Positions 9,301 to 17,519 of a stretch of DNA of 64,000 bases are shown here, one piece after another; within the stretch, counting starts at the first letter, position 1, and every line of letters starts with the position of its first letter. Below the pieces are notes generated by a model that had not been told where the DNA came from, ran no database searches, and saw only the letters and a list, made by a program, of their open reading frames with translations. The DNA lies in NCBI GenBank assembly GCA_024867545.1, contig JANFNE010000060.1:1-64000 (forward strand), read 5' to 3'. Source of the stretch: Phytopythium helicoides. Taxonomy: Eukaryota > Oomycota > Peronosporomycetes > Pythiales > Pythiaceae. The translations under genes were made by a program, and so were the position numbers.

Positions 9301-10074
9301 ATCCCGTCCAGCATGCAGCTGCACCCGACGTTTTACGTCGGCCGCTTGAAGCCTTACCGCCAGTGGCGCGACCGTGAGGGCGATGACGGCGCCCTCACGA
9401 GTAGTACGCCTCAGAGTCGCTCGAGCGCTCTGGAAGAGGGCTCGGAGAACGCGTCTCCATGTGAGCCGCGTCGCGAAGAATCGGATCCGCGCGACGGCGG
9501 AACCGGCGGTAGCTCGCTTGGAACTCGCGATGGCTCGCCGCCAAGCGGCGACGCGCGTTCACCTCCGCCTCCAGTTGCGTCTGGAGGCGCGAAATCACCG
9601 CAGCGTCCTCGGCGCGCTCACGGAAGCGCCGCTCGATCTCGGTCTCCAGCTGCGAGATCTGCAGCTGGAGTTGAAGAAGACGCTCACCATCGGAACACGT
9701 TGACTGCGGAGTCAACGCGCGCGGCGCACCCTCCGCCGCCGCCGCCGCTGCGCGATGCGGCTGGCGCGACCCGCTGGATTGTTGAGCGGGTCGTATCTCA
9801 CCGTACGGCACCGGACTCCCCAAGTCCGACGCATTTTCGAATTCGTTGGAGAGGATTTCCTCCCCAACAGGACACGTGGGAGCCGCGGGACGTCCTGATG
9901 CACGACGTCCCGGATCTGGTGATCGCGTACGAGGCGCAGCACTTGCCTCGTACGACCGCGACGACGACGCGTGGTCGAACTCGTCGAGCGGCCGGTCCGG
10001 CCACAGCCGACGGCGCTCCGAGACGATCTGGTCGGGTATGGCGCCGCCATACCCGCGGCAGTCCCAGTCTGTAA
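6319..10074 (+). CDS. pol: reverse transcriptase, RNase H, integrase, chromodomain
   Basis: 1251 codons, same frame as gag and protease (open from 6271). Reverse transcriptase spans about 6600-7400 with the catalytic YFDD near 7099. RNase H follows (VVCDASDFAIGCAL, TDHASL; about 7555-7900). Integrase shows the HHCC zinc region near 8255-8370 and the D, D, E core (MDFVFGLP; IVSDRDPRF; TDGQTERVN). Near the C-terminus a chromodomain (WIVERVV...RIRWRGFPPQQDTWEP; 9775-9930) probably directs integration to particular chromatin. No frameshift or stop is seen inside. The last 680 nt overlap a long antisense ORF. Confidence 0.92.
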   Translation: MSWKRFSKELRRGALEQVCVISEQEMTIDVNKKVEELRQLLVSENPEDEKTLSAKTKRERFEEQGWAALESSPFYDVLREYADVFPDEVPEELPKDKGVRHEIDLVPGTKYCVTRQWLLPREQVKAIDEFFEARRKAGQVRESTSPHSAPTFCVKKAQGGWRIVHAYNKLNDATVPAQTPIPRKDVIIDSMSGSTIFSALDLRDGFYQVLMREQDIPLTAVSTPSGMLWEWLVMPQGLKNAPATFNRCVTHLLRPVREFAPSYFDDVYIHSRAVDEKTDVEVHKEHLRRLLELMRKHKLYANLKKCIFGANEIPVLGCLVGRDGVRPDPEKVRVINEWPQPNNPKELRQFLGLATYLCKYVSNYAGRIRPLSQLLKKEAAWAWTPECQGAFEAIKQGLTEAPNLAIADQDRDFHVVCDASDFAIGCALMQRDHEGRDRVVSYQSRQLKPFERNYPVHDKELLAMKYALAKFRVYLLGDRPFTVYTDHASLRTAVKTPHISQRMARWLPFFAEYNFQVEYKPGRLNVVADALSRRPDYAVRPEEQVNAVGAWSADVPISSLIDDVKTAYTLDEDIKRLLKYAETPSPVSLKALPPHLRARAHRFAVHDGVLLYRDTDGDARRVVVPNSEDLKLRILYEYHDAPVAGHLGREKTYVLLARDFYWPHQYKWVRKYVRACEICQRVKPAPVSQAPLNSLPIPSECWESVSMDFVFGLPPDAKRRTGVVVFVDRFSKMVHLAAVPKTITGAQTARLFFDTVFRSHGMPREIVSDRDPRFRGGFWQELFKLLGTQLSISTTDHPETDGQTERVNRVLGDVLRSYAHSFRDWSECLPMAEFAINNSVHASHGHTPFFVNAMRHPRLPSVLETLAPTLSGGGPAVSTPSLRENANTKKRGQHVTLSAAKASSDQSKPFLDRRQAVIRYVQDALVASVDRQKLNADKHGRGNVNEFEPNSLVLLSTSNLPTHAVPDYGANKLASRCIGPFTVLARRGTAYTLDIPSSMQLHPTFYVGRLKPYRQWRDREGDDGALTSSTPQSRSSALEEGSENASPCEPRREESDPRDGGTGGSSLGTRDGSPPSGDARSPPPPVASGGAKSPQRPRRAHGSAARSRSPAARSAAGVEEDAHHRNTLTAESTRAAHPPPPPPLRDAAGATRWIVERVVSHRTAPDSPSPTHFRIRWRGFPPQQDTWEPRDVLMHDVPDLVIAYEAQHLPRTTATTTRGRTRRAAGPATADGAPRRSGRVWRRHTRGSPSL

Positions 10075-11218
10075 GACGTGGGTCGCCCGGCCAACATCTG
10101 CGGCAGTACTCAGTGCTGGGTACTGCGCAAGCCACACCCGCCTGCACGCACTGGTCGTGCAGGCGATCGATCTGAAGCGAACGCGAGAACGTATTGTAGC
10201 GTTCACGCGCGTCTTGCAGCCGCTTACGGTAAGCGGCTGGATCTCTGTTGAAATTGGTGACGAAATCGCTCCAAGCCTGTTGGAGCGCCTTCTCGACGGA
10301 GATCTTGCTTCGATCGCTCGTTCCCTTCCCGCGAAGGAAACGCAACTCATGGAACAGCGCAATGTAATAATCGCGCCGGCGCTCGCTTGCTGGAGGCAGG
10401 TTGAGCGCGCGCGCAACCTCGTCGTCTGCAATGCGCGAGCAGACGTACAGCATTTCGCTGTGATCTGGGTGTGAAAACCCATAGCGACGCCGAATGGTCT
10501 CGGCGTCGGGCATCCACGACGGTCGCTCGGCTCGCACGACTGCACCACGCGGTGCAGTCGATCTGGATGCAGTGTCTTCACCGCGCGCGCTCGCAGCGCG
10601 CGCGTCACGATCTGGAACCCGCGCGCGGTCGCGCGCTGCAGTGTCGAGTGAGCGGGGCTCACCCTTCAGCTTCTTCACCACCGAGCTCTCGTCCGAGAGC
10701 TCGCCCTCCTCACGCGTCCGCCGCGCGGCCAACGTTGGCTGCGCAGGTTTCTCTTCTTCAACCGCGTCGTCTGAGGACGACGCGCCGGACAACGGCTCTG
10801 TGAAGAACCGCATGTCTATCGCTGGCGCGGCCAGCTTGTCGACGATTGAACGCGCCGCCTCCGGCGCGGAGCCCTCGGGCGGCTCCAAGAAGATCTCCAA
10901 CGTCGTCAGCGGGGCTGACGACGACGACGGTTGCTCACTGGCCGCGCTCGCGAGAGCGGCGGCCTCTTCGCGCTGGACCGGGGTGCGGTGCAGACGGTCT
11001 TGATAGTCAGCGAGCGACAGACGCTGTCGCTCGGGCGCGCTTAAGGTTGTGGAAGCCGCCGGCGCGGTGCGCGCCGGCGCGGGGGCTTTCTCCTCGAGGT
11101 CGCCGTTGCCCGAGCTCATGTTGCTGTATGAGCTCGCCAAGGAGCACGCGCACGCGCTGCTCTCTTCTCCCCGTCGCTCTGCTGCGCTAGCAGAGTGAAT
11201 CCGACCAACAAGTGCCAC
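9395..11218 (-). CDS. Antisense ORF of the Ty3/gypsy element, unknown function
   Basis: 607 codons on the opposite strand, beginning 43 bp inside the 3' LTR and ending within pol. I do not recognise the family. The N-terminal half is acidic and Ser/Ala/Glu-rich. The middle (about 240-400) looks folded: segments such as GFSHPDHSEMLYVCSRIADD and YYIALFHELRFLRGKGTSDR, and a cysteine/tryptophan-rich part (EYCRRCWPGDPRLTDWDCRG). The C-terminal part has a predicted coiled coil (LLQLQLQISQLETEIERRF). The 3' 680 nt lie antisense to the chromodomain and linker of pol; about 1.1 kb upstream of that has no sense ORF, so this strand is the likely coding one there. A nuclear or particle role is possible but unsupported. 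Confidence 0.6.
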   Translation of the reverse strand: MALVGRIHSASAAERRGEESSACACSLASSYSNMSSGNGDLEEKAPAPARTAPAASTTLSAPERQRLSLADYQDRLHRTPVQREEAAALASAASEQPSSSSAPLTTLEIFLEPPEGSAPEAARSIVDKLAAPAIDMRFFTEPLSGASSSDDAVEEEKPAQPTLAARRTREEGELSDESSVVKKLKGEPRSLDTAARDRARVPDRDARAASARGEDTASRSTAPRGAVVRAERPSWMPDAETIRRRYGFSHPDHSEMLYVCSRIADDEVARALNLPPASERRRDYYIALFHELRFLRGKGTSDRSKISVEKALQQAWSDFVTNFNRDPAAYRKRLQDARERYNTFSRSLQIDRLHDQCVQAGVACAVPSTEYCRRCWPGDPRLTDWDCRGYGGAIPDQIVSERRRLWPDRPLDEFDHASSSRSYEASAAPRTRSPDPGRRASGRPAAPTCPVGEEILSNEFENASDLGSPVPYGEIRPAQQSSGSRQPHRAAAAAAEGAPRALTPQSTCSDGERLLQLQLQISQLETEIERRFRERAEDAAVISRLQTQLEAEVNARRRLAASHREFQASYRRFRRRADPILRDAAHMETRSPSPLPERSSDSEAYYS

Positions 11219-11248
11219 CCAACAGGTTTACAGCGGGGCTGCAACCTT

Positions 11249-11261
11249 AACGGGGGGAGGG
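11249..11261 (+). other. Polypurine tract
   Basis: Purine-rich AACGGGGGGAGGG immediately before the 3' LTR, the expected plus-strand priming site. Confidence 0.8.
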
Positions 11262-11801
11262 TGTAACAGGGTTACACAGTTTGTGCAGTGGACTGAACAA
11301 ACGAGTCACACTTTGTGCTGGGCACAAATCTGTGTGTTGCAGATTGTGCGAAACGCACAATCTGTGGAGCAATGGTGCGTCACCATGGCTCCGTTCCAAG
11401 CGTCGACAGTGGTGTGGGATACACCACTGCTAGTCAAGCTCCTGACGGGATAGTGCCGAGTCACTATTCCACTGCGTACGTCCGGACAGCCACTCATGGC
11501 TGCCCTCGCTTCTCATTGGCTGTTAGCGGGCACTAATAGCCAATCAGCGTCGCTCATTTTTGGTGCGGCGCTCATGGCCACCCATGAGCGCCTGCAATAA
11601 TGCATATATAGTTTCTAGGAGGTCAGGAGCCTTTGCACCCGTCTAGCGGGTTGCTAACAATCAATACAGTTCTCATTTCTACCAGTCAAGTGTCTTTCGT
11701 CTCACACTGTACATTCAGTACAGTGTGCATACGTTAACCAAGTCAACGCTTCCTCCTTACACGCGCACGTGTAAGTCACGTAACTGGGCAGCCCAGCTAC
11801 A
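11262..11801 (+). repeat. 3' LTR
   Basis: 540 bp, same as 3667-4206 except for two differences seen by eye near the end (within 11777-11788). Followed by target duplication TGTCC. Confidence 0.95.
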
Positions 11802-11814
11802 TGTCCACTTTTTT

Positions 11815-11853
11815 GGCATTGCAAACATGTTGTACATACAACATGTTAATGCC
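11815..11853. repeat. Perfect hairpin next to the insertion site
   Basis: AACATGTTGT (11824-11833), loop ACAT, ACAACATGTT (11838-11847), with an outer GGCATT/AATGCC pair (11815-11820, 11848-11853). It lies outside the LTR element, 9 bp beyond its target duplication. Confidence 0.85.
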
Positions 11854-12149
11854 GTGCAATGACTTAAAATTTGTATTGGGCCTGCGCACGGCTCTGAAAA
11901 ACGCTACATGGAGATTGGTGCATAGCTAAACCATATACAACAAGTTTGGCCATCGATGCTGTATATGTCTCCCACGGTACTGCTTGATATTGTATGTGTT
12001 ACCCCAATGCGTGAGTTGGTTGATGGCCCTTTTATCAAGAGACAGAGCACCAAGCACAATTTTTGCAATACACTGGTGTCAAAGTACGTTCACAAAGCAA
12101 AAGATGCAGATGAACGTTAGCATCGACAGTGCATTACCTTCCAGCAATC
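11854..12149. other. Intergenic, nothing firm
   Basis: Between the two retroelements. A short plus-strand open stretch ends at about 12120 (...KHNFCNTLVSKYVHKAKDAD) and reads like protein, but I cannot assign it and it is preceded by stops. Confidence 0.3.
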
Positions 12150-12152
12150 CAA

Positions 12153-14171
12153 CTAAATGTACACCGTGATCCGTCGTCCAGCAAGCTGTCCGTAACAGAC
12201 TTTCAGCACCCGAGGTAGTGCCAGCACCTCCCTTTCCGCTGGGTGGTATCTCGTCTCTGCGTCGTTTAACACGCGACCACAGAACCGCACATGGTGTAAA
12301 ACCCCATCGTGCATATGCATAACAGTTCCGCTGAGCGCCCAATTGTTCGCAAACACCATAATGCGGACTTCCAGATCTGGTTGGAAGTGCTTCAACACCG
12401 GTGCGGCTGCATCTTTTGCTTTGAGCATTTCGAAGGCCGCTCGGGCTGGTCCCAGTCGCTCTTCTGACAGGAAATCCTCGTTACTCAGCTAGTAGAGTGC
12501 CGCTCCGTAGACCGCCAGATCCTGGATGAACCGGTTGTAGTAGTTCAACGCCCCCAGGAATGCTTGAACGCCCCTTTTCGTGGAGGGGAATGGCAGGTCT
12601 TTCAGCTGTCCCAGCTTCTTCTTGTCAGCAGACAGACCATTTCCACTGACCTTGTGTGACAGGAAGGCGACTTCGTTCTTGCAGAACAAGCTCTTAGTGA
12701 AGCTCACAATGATCCCGCACTCTTCGAACCTGGCAAGCAGCCTCTCTAAAATGTCTAGACACTCTTCCGCTGTCTTCACGCCGAAACAAATGTCGTCCAC
12801 GAATGATCTTCTGCCAAACACTGGTACTAGCACTGAATCTTCAGGAGCTCCTTCGCTGAAAATGTCCTTAGCTACTGCGCTCACTGGCTTGCTTCCTTCA
12901 GCAGTATTTTCCGCTAGGGTTTCTGCTTGAGCTACTCGTTGCGCTCGTTCGGCCTAACCTTCCTCTGGCTTTACGAAGCCCCACAGTGCATTATCAATCA
13001 TCCGTTGGTATATCCTCGGCGCATTTTTCAGCCCAAATGGCATCCGCAGCCATTCAAAGTGTCCGAGGGGACAGACAAACGCCGACATCAGTCTCGCACG
13101 TGCAGAAATGACGATAGCCCAGAATCCACTCGCTGCATCAAGCGAGCAGAACCACAAATAGCTGTGCAATTCCGTGAGTAGGTCGTCCACCAGTGGCATA
13201 GCATACTCCAAGATCTTTGTGATCGCATTGACCATCTTGTAGTCGATGCACAACCTGATATCTACCTTGTTCTGCTTCATGACGATCACAATTGGAGATG
13301 CCCACTCGCTACTTGAGAACGCAATTAGCCCAGCACTCAACAATCCTTTCAGCAGCTCGTAAAACTTCTTCATGTGCTTCAACAGAATCCTGCGTGACTT
13401 CTGCTTGATTGGTGCGTGATCCCCCACATTGATATCGCACACCACACCATAAGCTAACGGTGGAAGCGCATTTCCGCTGGAAATTAAGATTGCTTTGTGC
13501 TTCTCCAGACAGCTTACCAACCGTCCTTGTTGCTCTGCGGTTAGCTCAGCATTTTCCACATTTTCCGCGGTAAAGTCCAGCTCATTCTGTCCAGTGTTGT
13601 CTACCTCGGGGAGGAAAGCGAGCTCTTGCGCATAGTCCTCAATCATTATCGGCTCTTCTTCCCGGGTGAATGTATCACCTGGCTCTTTATCACAGGGCAT
13701 TTCGTCGCCGGCTGCTGCAGCTGCAGATGCGTACACCGATTCGAGCTCGCTGAGGGGGTTTTCTACTCGCCACCGCTCTCTCGCCGGGGTAGAGTCTGGT
13801 TCTTCCTCATTTTCCGCTGAAAACTCTATTGCTTCCACGGATGAACTCAAGGCACTGGCAGCAGCGCAGATAGGCTCCGCTGGATCTCGTACCATCGTCT
13901 GGGCGCTTCCAGTTTCCGCTGGAGCCCTTGGCCTTCCCAAAATCGCTTTTGGCCACGGATACTCGGGCTTTGGGACGATTGGCGGCTGCTTAGCGAGCCA
14001 TTGCTCGTAGATCTCCTTTTCCACATGATATAGCTGCTTGTCTTTTGCAGCTGAATAAGCGAGTACATGAAAATCGACGTACTTTGGTGAGTGGACTCGA
14101 ACATATCCATATTGTTGAGGCATCCGCCCCGCGGAATCCACACAGCCATTTCCGCTCGCAGTGGACAGCAC
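12153..14171 (-). pseudogene. Reverse transcriptase and RNase H of the second Ty3/gypsy element
   Basis: The frame from 14171 to 12954 has a long acidic Ala/Glu-rich linker and then the reverse transcriptase start (SEWASPIVIVMKQNKVDIRL, FGLKNAPRIYQ). After a break, 12884-12489 continues in another frame with the catalytic FVDD and the thumb region. RNase H is represented by 12428-12153 (RFCGRVLNDAETRYHPAERE). The RNase H is cut off after the VYI of its core, and no integrase follows. Frame changes between these blocks show that the gene is dead. Confidence 0.85.
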
Positions 14172-14208
14172 ACTCCACTGTCGGTGACGTTCGTTAGCCT
14201 CACACTTT

Positions 14209-14775
14209 TCACTCGTCCCGACCTAGCGGAAAAACCGTGGGCACGAGCTCCTCCGTGCGCTTCACCCAAAGCTCGTGGGTTACCGCTCCAAGCTGGTTCT
14301 TCGGTGCCCGGTAGTCTTTAAAGCCTCGTGGCTCGATAGTCAACAGCTCTGTCAGCACATACAGAACTTCTTCTCCTGTCTCGGGCTCATCGGCATCATT
14401 CACCGATTTCACGAGCGGAATCACCACTTCATCTGGCAATTTTGCCTTCAGGTTGTACATGTCCAGCCGTACGCCGACTGGAAGCATGAAATTCGTCCCA
14501 AGGACCACATCCACTCCTGCGTTGTGATTCATCACCCACAGACCATACACGTACACCGTGTTCCATCCGAGGGTAATCTTCACCAGGACGCGTCCCCCAG
14601 CGACGCCACTCTTATCGTTGATTCCTTGCACGGTGATGACCTTGTTCCTCCTCATCGCTTTGGACAAGTTGAGTCTTTCCGCTAGCTTTTTGCTAATCAT
14701 GCTGACGTTTGCTCCTGTATCCAGCAGGATCTTCATCCGTGTGTCGTCCACCGCGCCATTCACCAACGCTCTCAT
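14209..14775 (-). pseudogene. Aspartic protease of the second Ty3/gypsy element
   Basis: 188 codons open. The retropepsin active site is KILLDTGANVSMIS, with the later VDVVLGTNFMLPVG block. It sits between the zinc-knuckle end of gag (upstream, 15135) and reverse transcriptase (downstream, 14171), in the usual order. The domain itself looks intact, but the element around it is broken. Confidence 0.8.
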
Positions 14776-15662
14776 CCTGATCTGTTTAACGAACCGCCTT
14801 GAGGCCCACCATCATCGGCGTTCTCCGTCCTTCAGCTCAAGGACCCGCTCTATCTGGAACAACTGTGCCGCATCCGCGTCATCCTCACTCACTTGACGGC
14901 TGGATGCGGCTCCTTGCCAACTGGTCGGGATTTCCGCTGTCGAATCCCACCACCTTACTCTCTTCCTTCCAACATCTTGCTCACCAGTCTCCATTTCTTC
15001 TCGTCCCAAGTCGTCTTCCGCTAGCAGCCATTCAGCCGAACCCACGTAGGCACAAATGTAATTCGCATCCAGCGTCGGTTCGGCTAACTGTGGCAGCCCG
15101 TTCGAGCCCAGCCCAGTTTCAGCTGGCGGGCCTGCTAGTTTAAAGACTCGTGGATCTCCTTGATGTCGTCGGGAAGAGTGTTGGGGTCGAATTTGGTGCC
15201 GACAAACTTGATCAGTCGCTCGAGATGCTTGTTCTTCTCACACTGCCCTGCTGGGTGAACTTGCAGGCACATTTTGCAGCGCTGGAAGCAGAGATGAGTC
15301 GGATGGTCTATTCTTCCGCACGCTCCACATGTCGTTTGGCTCCAGTCCTCTCGCAGCTCGCGGTTGCGAGGCGGGTATTGAGGATAGCCCATGCGGCGTC
15401 CGTCCGGTACTTGATGCTGCCCCTGGTATGAAGGTGGCTGCCTGTTGGCTTCCTGTTCAGCGGAATCGACGAATTATCCATCCGAATCGTACTCCTCATC
15501 TTCAGCTCGCCGATCATCGTGGTCCCAGTGGTCCCAGTAGCTTCCGTCGTGGTATTCATCATCGTAGTAAGTTTGTACTCGGTGACCGCGGTCTGGAGCG
15601 CGATTCGCACTGGCTGAAACGCGATTTCCGCTGGAAGTTCGGCGCATTAGAGCTTCGGGTCA

Positions 15663-17519
15663 GTTACTGTGTAGTTCGGTGAATGCTCCATGCATTACAA
15701 ATTGCACCATAGAATTGTGTTGGATACGAAACAAAACCATATATGGGGCACGCAAACATCCAGTCCGTGGTATTCGCTAAAACAGCCCGGCTGGGAAATC
15801 ACCGGCTCAGTTCAAGACAAACGGGAAAACAAACGCAACAATCGGTGGCTGGGCAAAAGCCCGATCGCCACATTAGCCTAGTCAAAGGCAACACTCTGAG
15901 CGAAGAGAAAGTCTTCGCTTTCCTCGCCACTGTCGATTAGGCTGGGGGGCGTCATGGACGGGCGAGAGTGGCGCGGGATTGTGCCACCGTGGCGCTCGAC
16001 ATGCGTGGCAAATAGCGTACGGAGGCGGGCTCGGCGATTCTCACGGTAGCGCTGCTGGATAGCGACTCTGTTGTCTCGGCGCTCAGTGCCAATGACATGT
16101 AGCCGCTTCAAGTAGTTCATGTACTTGGTGTTATCTTCCGCGCGGAGAGGATGAGCGCGAACATGCATGTTTGTGGGCGCGACACAGGCGCGGAAGAAGG
16201 TGTCGTAGTTGCGGCCTCCCCATCTGTACTTGTCCGAGCAAATTGACCATACAATGCACAAACGACCAAAGAAATTCTCGGCGATGATACGGTCATGGGC
16301 GAGCTCATCGTTTGCCTTCATCCGATCGAGAGTAAGTGGCTGGTGCGGGCGTTTTTTGTGTGGCGTGATAGCTCGGAAATCGGCAGCGAGACTCTGGTAC
16401 CCCTTGTCAGCAATTACAGCCCAGTCATCAGGGTATTGGTCAACAAGGCGACCCTCATCGGGGATCGCTGTCTCAACGTCTCGTTTGCGTAGTTGGGCGA
16501 CGTGAAAGGTGTGATTTTCACGAAATATTTCGATGTCGGCATGGCTTCCGGGGTGATGATGCGTGCAGTTAATGGCAAGGCCATTAGGTAGACCTGAGAC
16601 CTCCACCTTGAAGCCATGTAGGTGGTGCTTGGCACTGTAGAACAGCGTCCGCTCGTTCATGTTGCCAGACGGCATGTTCGTCTGCTGGAAAGTGACATCC
16701 GTCGCGTAACGCGCCCACGGGTAGTACTTGAACGTGTTGCCGTAGAGTGTCAGAGTCTCCATAGTGTACTTGTCAGCCATCTTCTCGACATAGTTCTCAT
16801 AGAGGAACGGCGACACCACCTCGGCAAACCCTAAGATCATCTTTTGGAATGTCGGGGCACGAATGCGAAACACGCTCGCCACCACGTCCCATTTACCACA
16901 GTTCTTCAGCACGCACAGGAACATGAAGAAGACGTCTTTGGGCGTTTGTGCACACTTCTTGCCGCGGCCAACATTCCAGTTCCGCGTGACGTGGTCACGT
17001 ACTTGAGCCCATAAGCGATCAAACTCGATTGGCCCAAAGTTTGTCATCAATAGTATGTTTTCGGTGTTGTCGTGGAGAAAAGAACGGTAGATTGGGGATG
17101 GAGAGTCGATCTCATCGTCGGACAAGTCGAGACGCACAGCCGCGACTCGATTGCTCTGCGCTTGGCGCTCGTTGTTAATCTCTCGAAGAGTGGCGACACC
17201 CTGCGAAACCACCCGGGGTGTGAGCTGCTCACTAGCAGTCCCTCCAGCTGCCTGGCTCCCACGCTTTTTCTTTTGTTGGGAGCTTGGCATTGTAGCTTCG
17301 GTCTTGGGCGGCAAGTTCGGAAATGGTGCGGTCTCCTGGTGGTGTGTGCAAGTGCTCGACAAGCAGTCGGTCGTGCGAGAAGGACTCGGTGGGAAAGTTT
17401 TCGAAGACCTTCAACTAAAGTTTGCCCACTTCAAGCCGGGCCGAGTCTTGCGTGGGAGACTTCCTGATATTGAATGGTGCACATGCAACTTATCGATTTA
17501 GTGCACAAAACTGGTAGTA
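15663..17519 (-). mobile_element. DDE transposon nested in gag
   Basis: Interrupts the gag reading frame. The word GTCA stands on both sides (15659-15662 and 17520-17523) and may be the target duplication. Terminal inverted repeats are not clear by eye, so the exact ends are uncertain. Confidence 0.55.
15878..17362 (-). CDS. DDE superfamily transposase (PIF/Harbinger-like, DDE_Tnp_4 type)
   Basis: 494 codons, uninterrupted; a likelier start is the methionine at 17291 (MPSSQQKKKRG). The N-terminus is basic, followed by a helix-turn-helix-like region, then the catalytic domain with D in YATDVTFQQ, D in WAVIADKGYQ and E in RIIAENFFGRL, spaced as in DDE_Tnp_4 transposases. Ser/Thr-rich acidic tail. 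No partner Myb-like ORF of the kind Harbinger elements often carry is visible in the 1.86-kb insert. The protein looks intact, so activity is possible. Confidence 0.8.
   Translation of the reverse strand: MSSTCTHHQETAPFPNLPPKTEATMPSSQQKKKRGSQAAGGTASEQLTPRVVSQGVATLREINNERQAQSNRVAAVRLDLSDDEIDSPSPIYRSFLHDNTENILLMTNFGPIEFDRLWAQVRDHVTRNWNVGRGKKCAQTPKDVFFMFLCVLKNCGKWDVVASVFRIRAPTFQKMILGFAEVVSPFLYENYVEKMADKYTMETLTLYGNTFKYYPWARYATDVTFQQTNMPSGNMNERTLFYSAKHHLHGFKVEVSGLPNGLAINCTHHHPGSHADIEIFRENHTFHVAQLRKRDVETAIPDEGRLVDQYPDDWAVIADKGYQSLAADFRAITPHKKRPHQPLTLDRMKANDELAHDRIIAENFFGRLCIVWSICSDKYRWGGRNYDTFFRACVAPTNMHVRAHPLRAEDNTKYMNYLKRLHVIGTERRDNRVAIQQRYRENRRARLRTLFATHVERHGGTIPRHSRPSMTPPSLIDSGEESEDFLFAQSVAFD

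Larger units (their letters stand above)
3667..11801 (+). mobile_element. Complete Ty3/gypsy (chromovirus-like) LTR retrotransposon
   Basis: 8.1-kb element with two 540-bp LTRs that start TG and end CA, flanked by the 5-bp target duplication TGTCC (3662-3666 and 11802-11806). Order: LTR, primer-binding site, gag with zinc knuckle, aspartic protease, reverse transcriptase, RNase H, integrase, chromodomain, an antisense ORF, polypurine tract, LTR. By eye the LTRs differ at two positions near their 3' ends, so the insertion is recent. It landed beside or within a MULE-type gene relic. A short perfect inverted repeat occurs about every 40-80 nt over the whole length, coding regions included. Confidence 0.95.

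Noticed and set aside
9971..11190. Plus-strand ORFs (9971-10474, 10494-11003, 10846-11190) opposite the antisense gene
   Set aside because: Short, Ser/Arg/Ala-rich and without recognisable segments; the minus strand has one long frame with folded-looking parts.
15663..15720. Clear terminal inverted repeats for the nested DDE transposon
   Set aside because: Compared both ends by eye; only short scattered matches (for example TTGCACCAT / TGCACCAT), not enough to claim.
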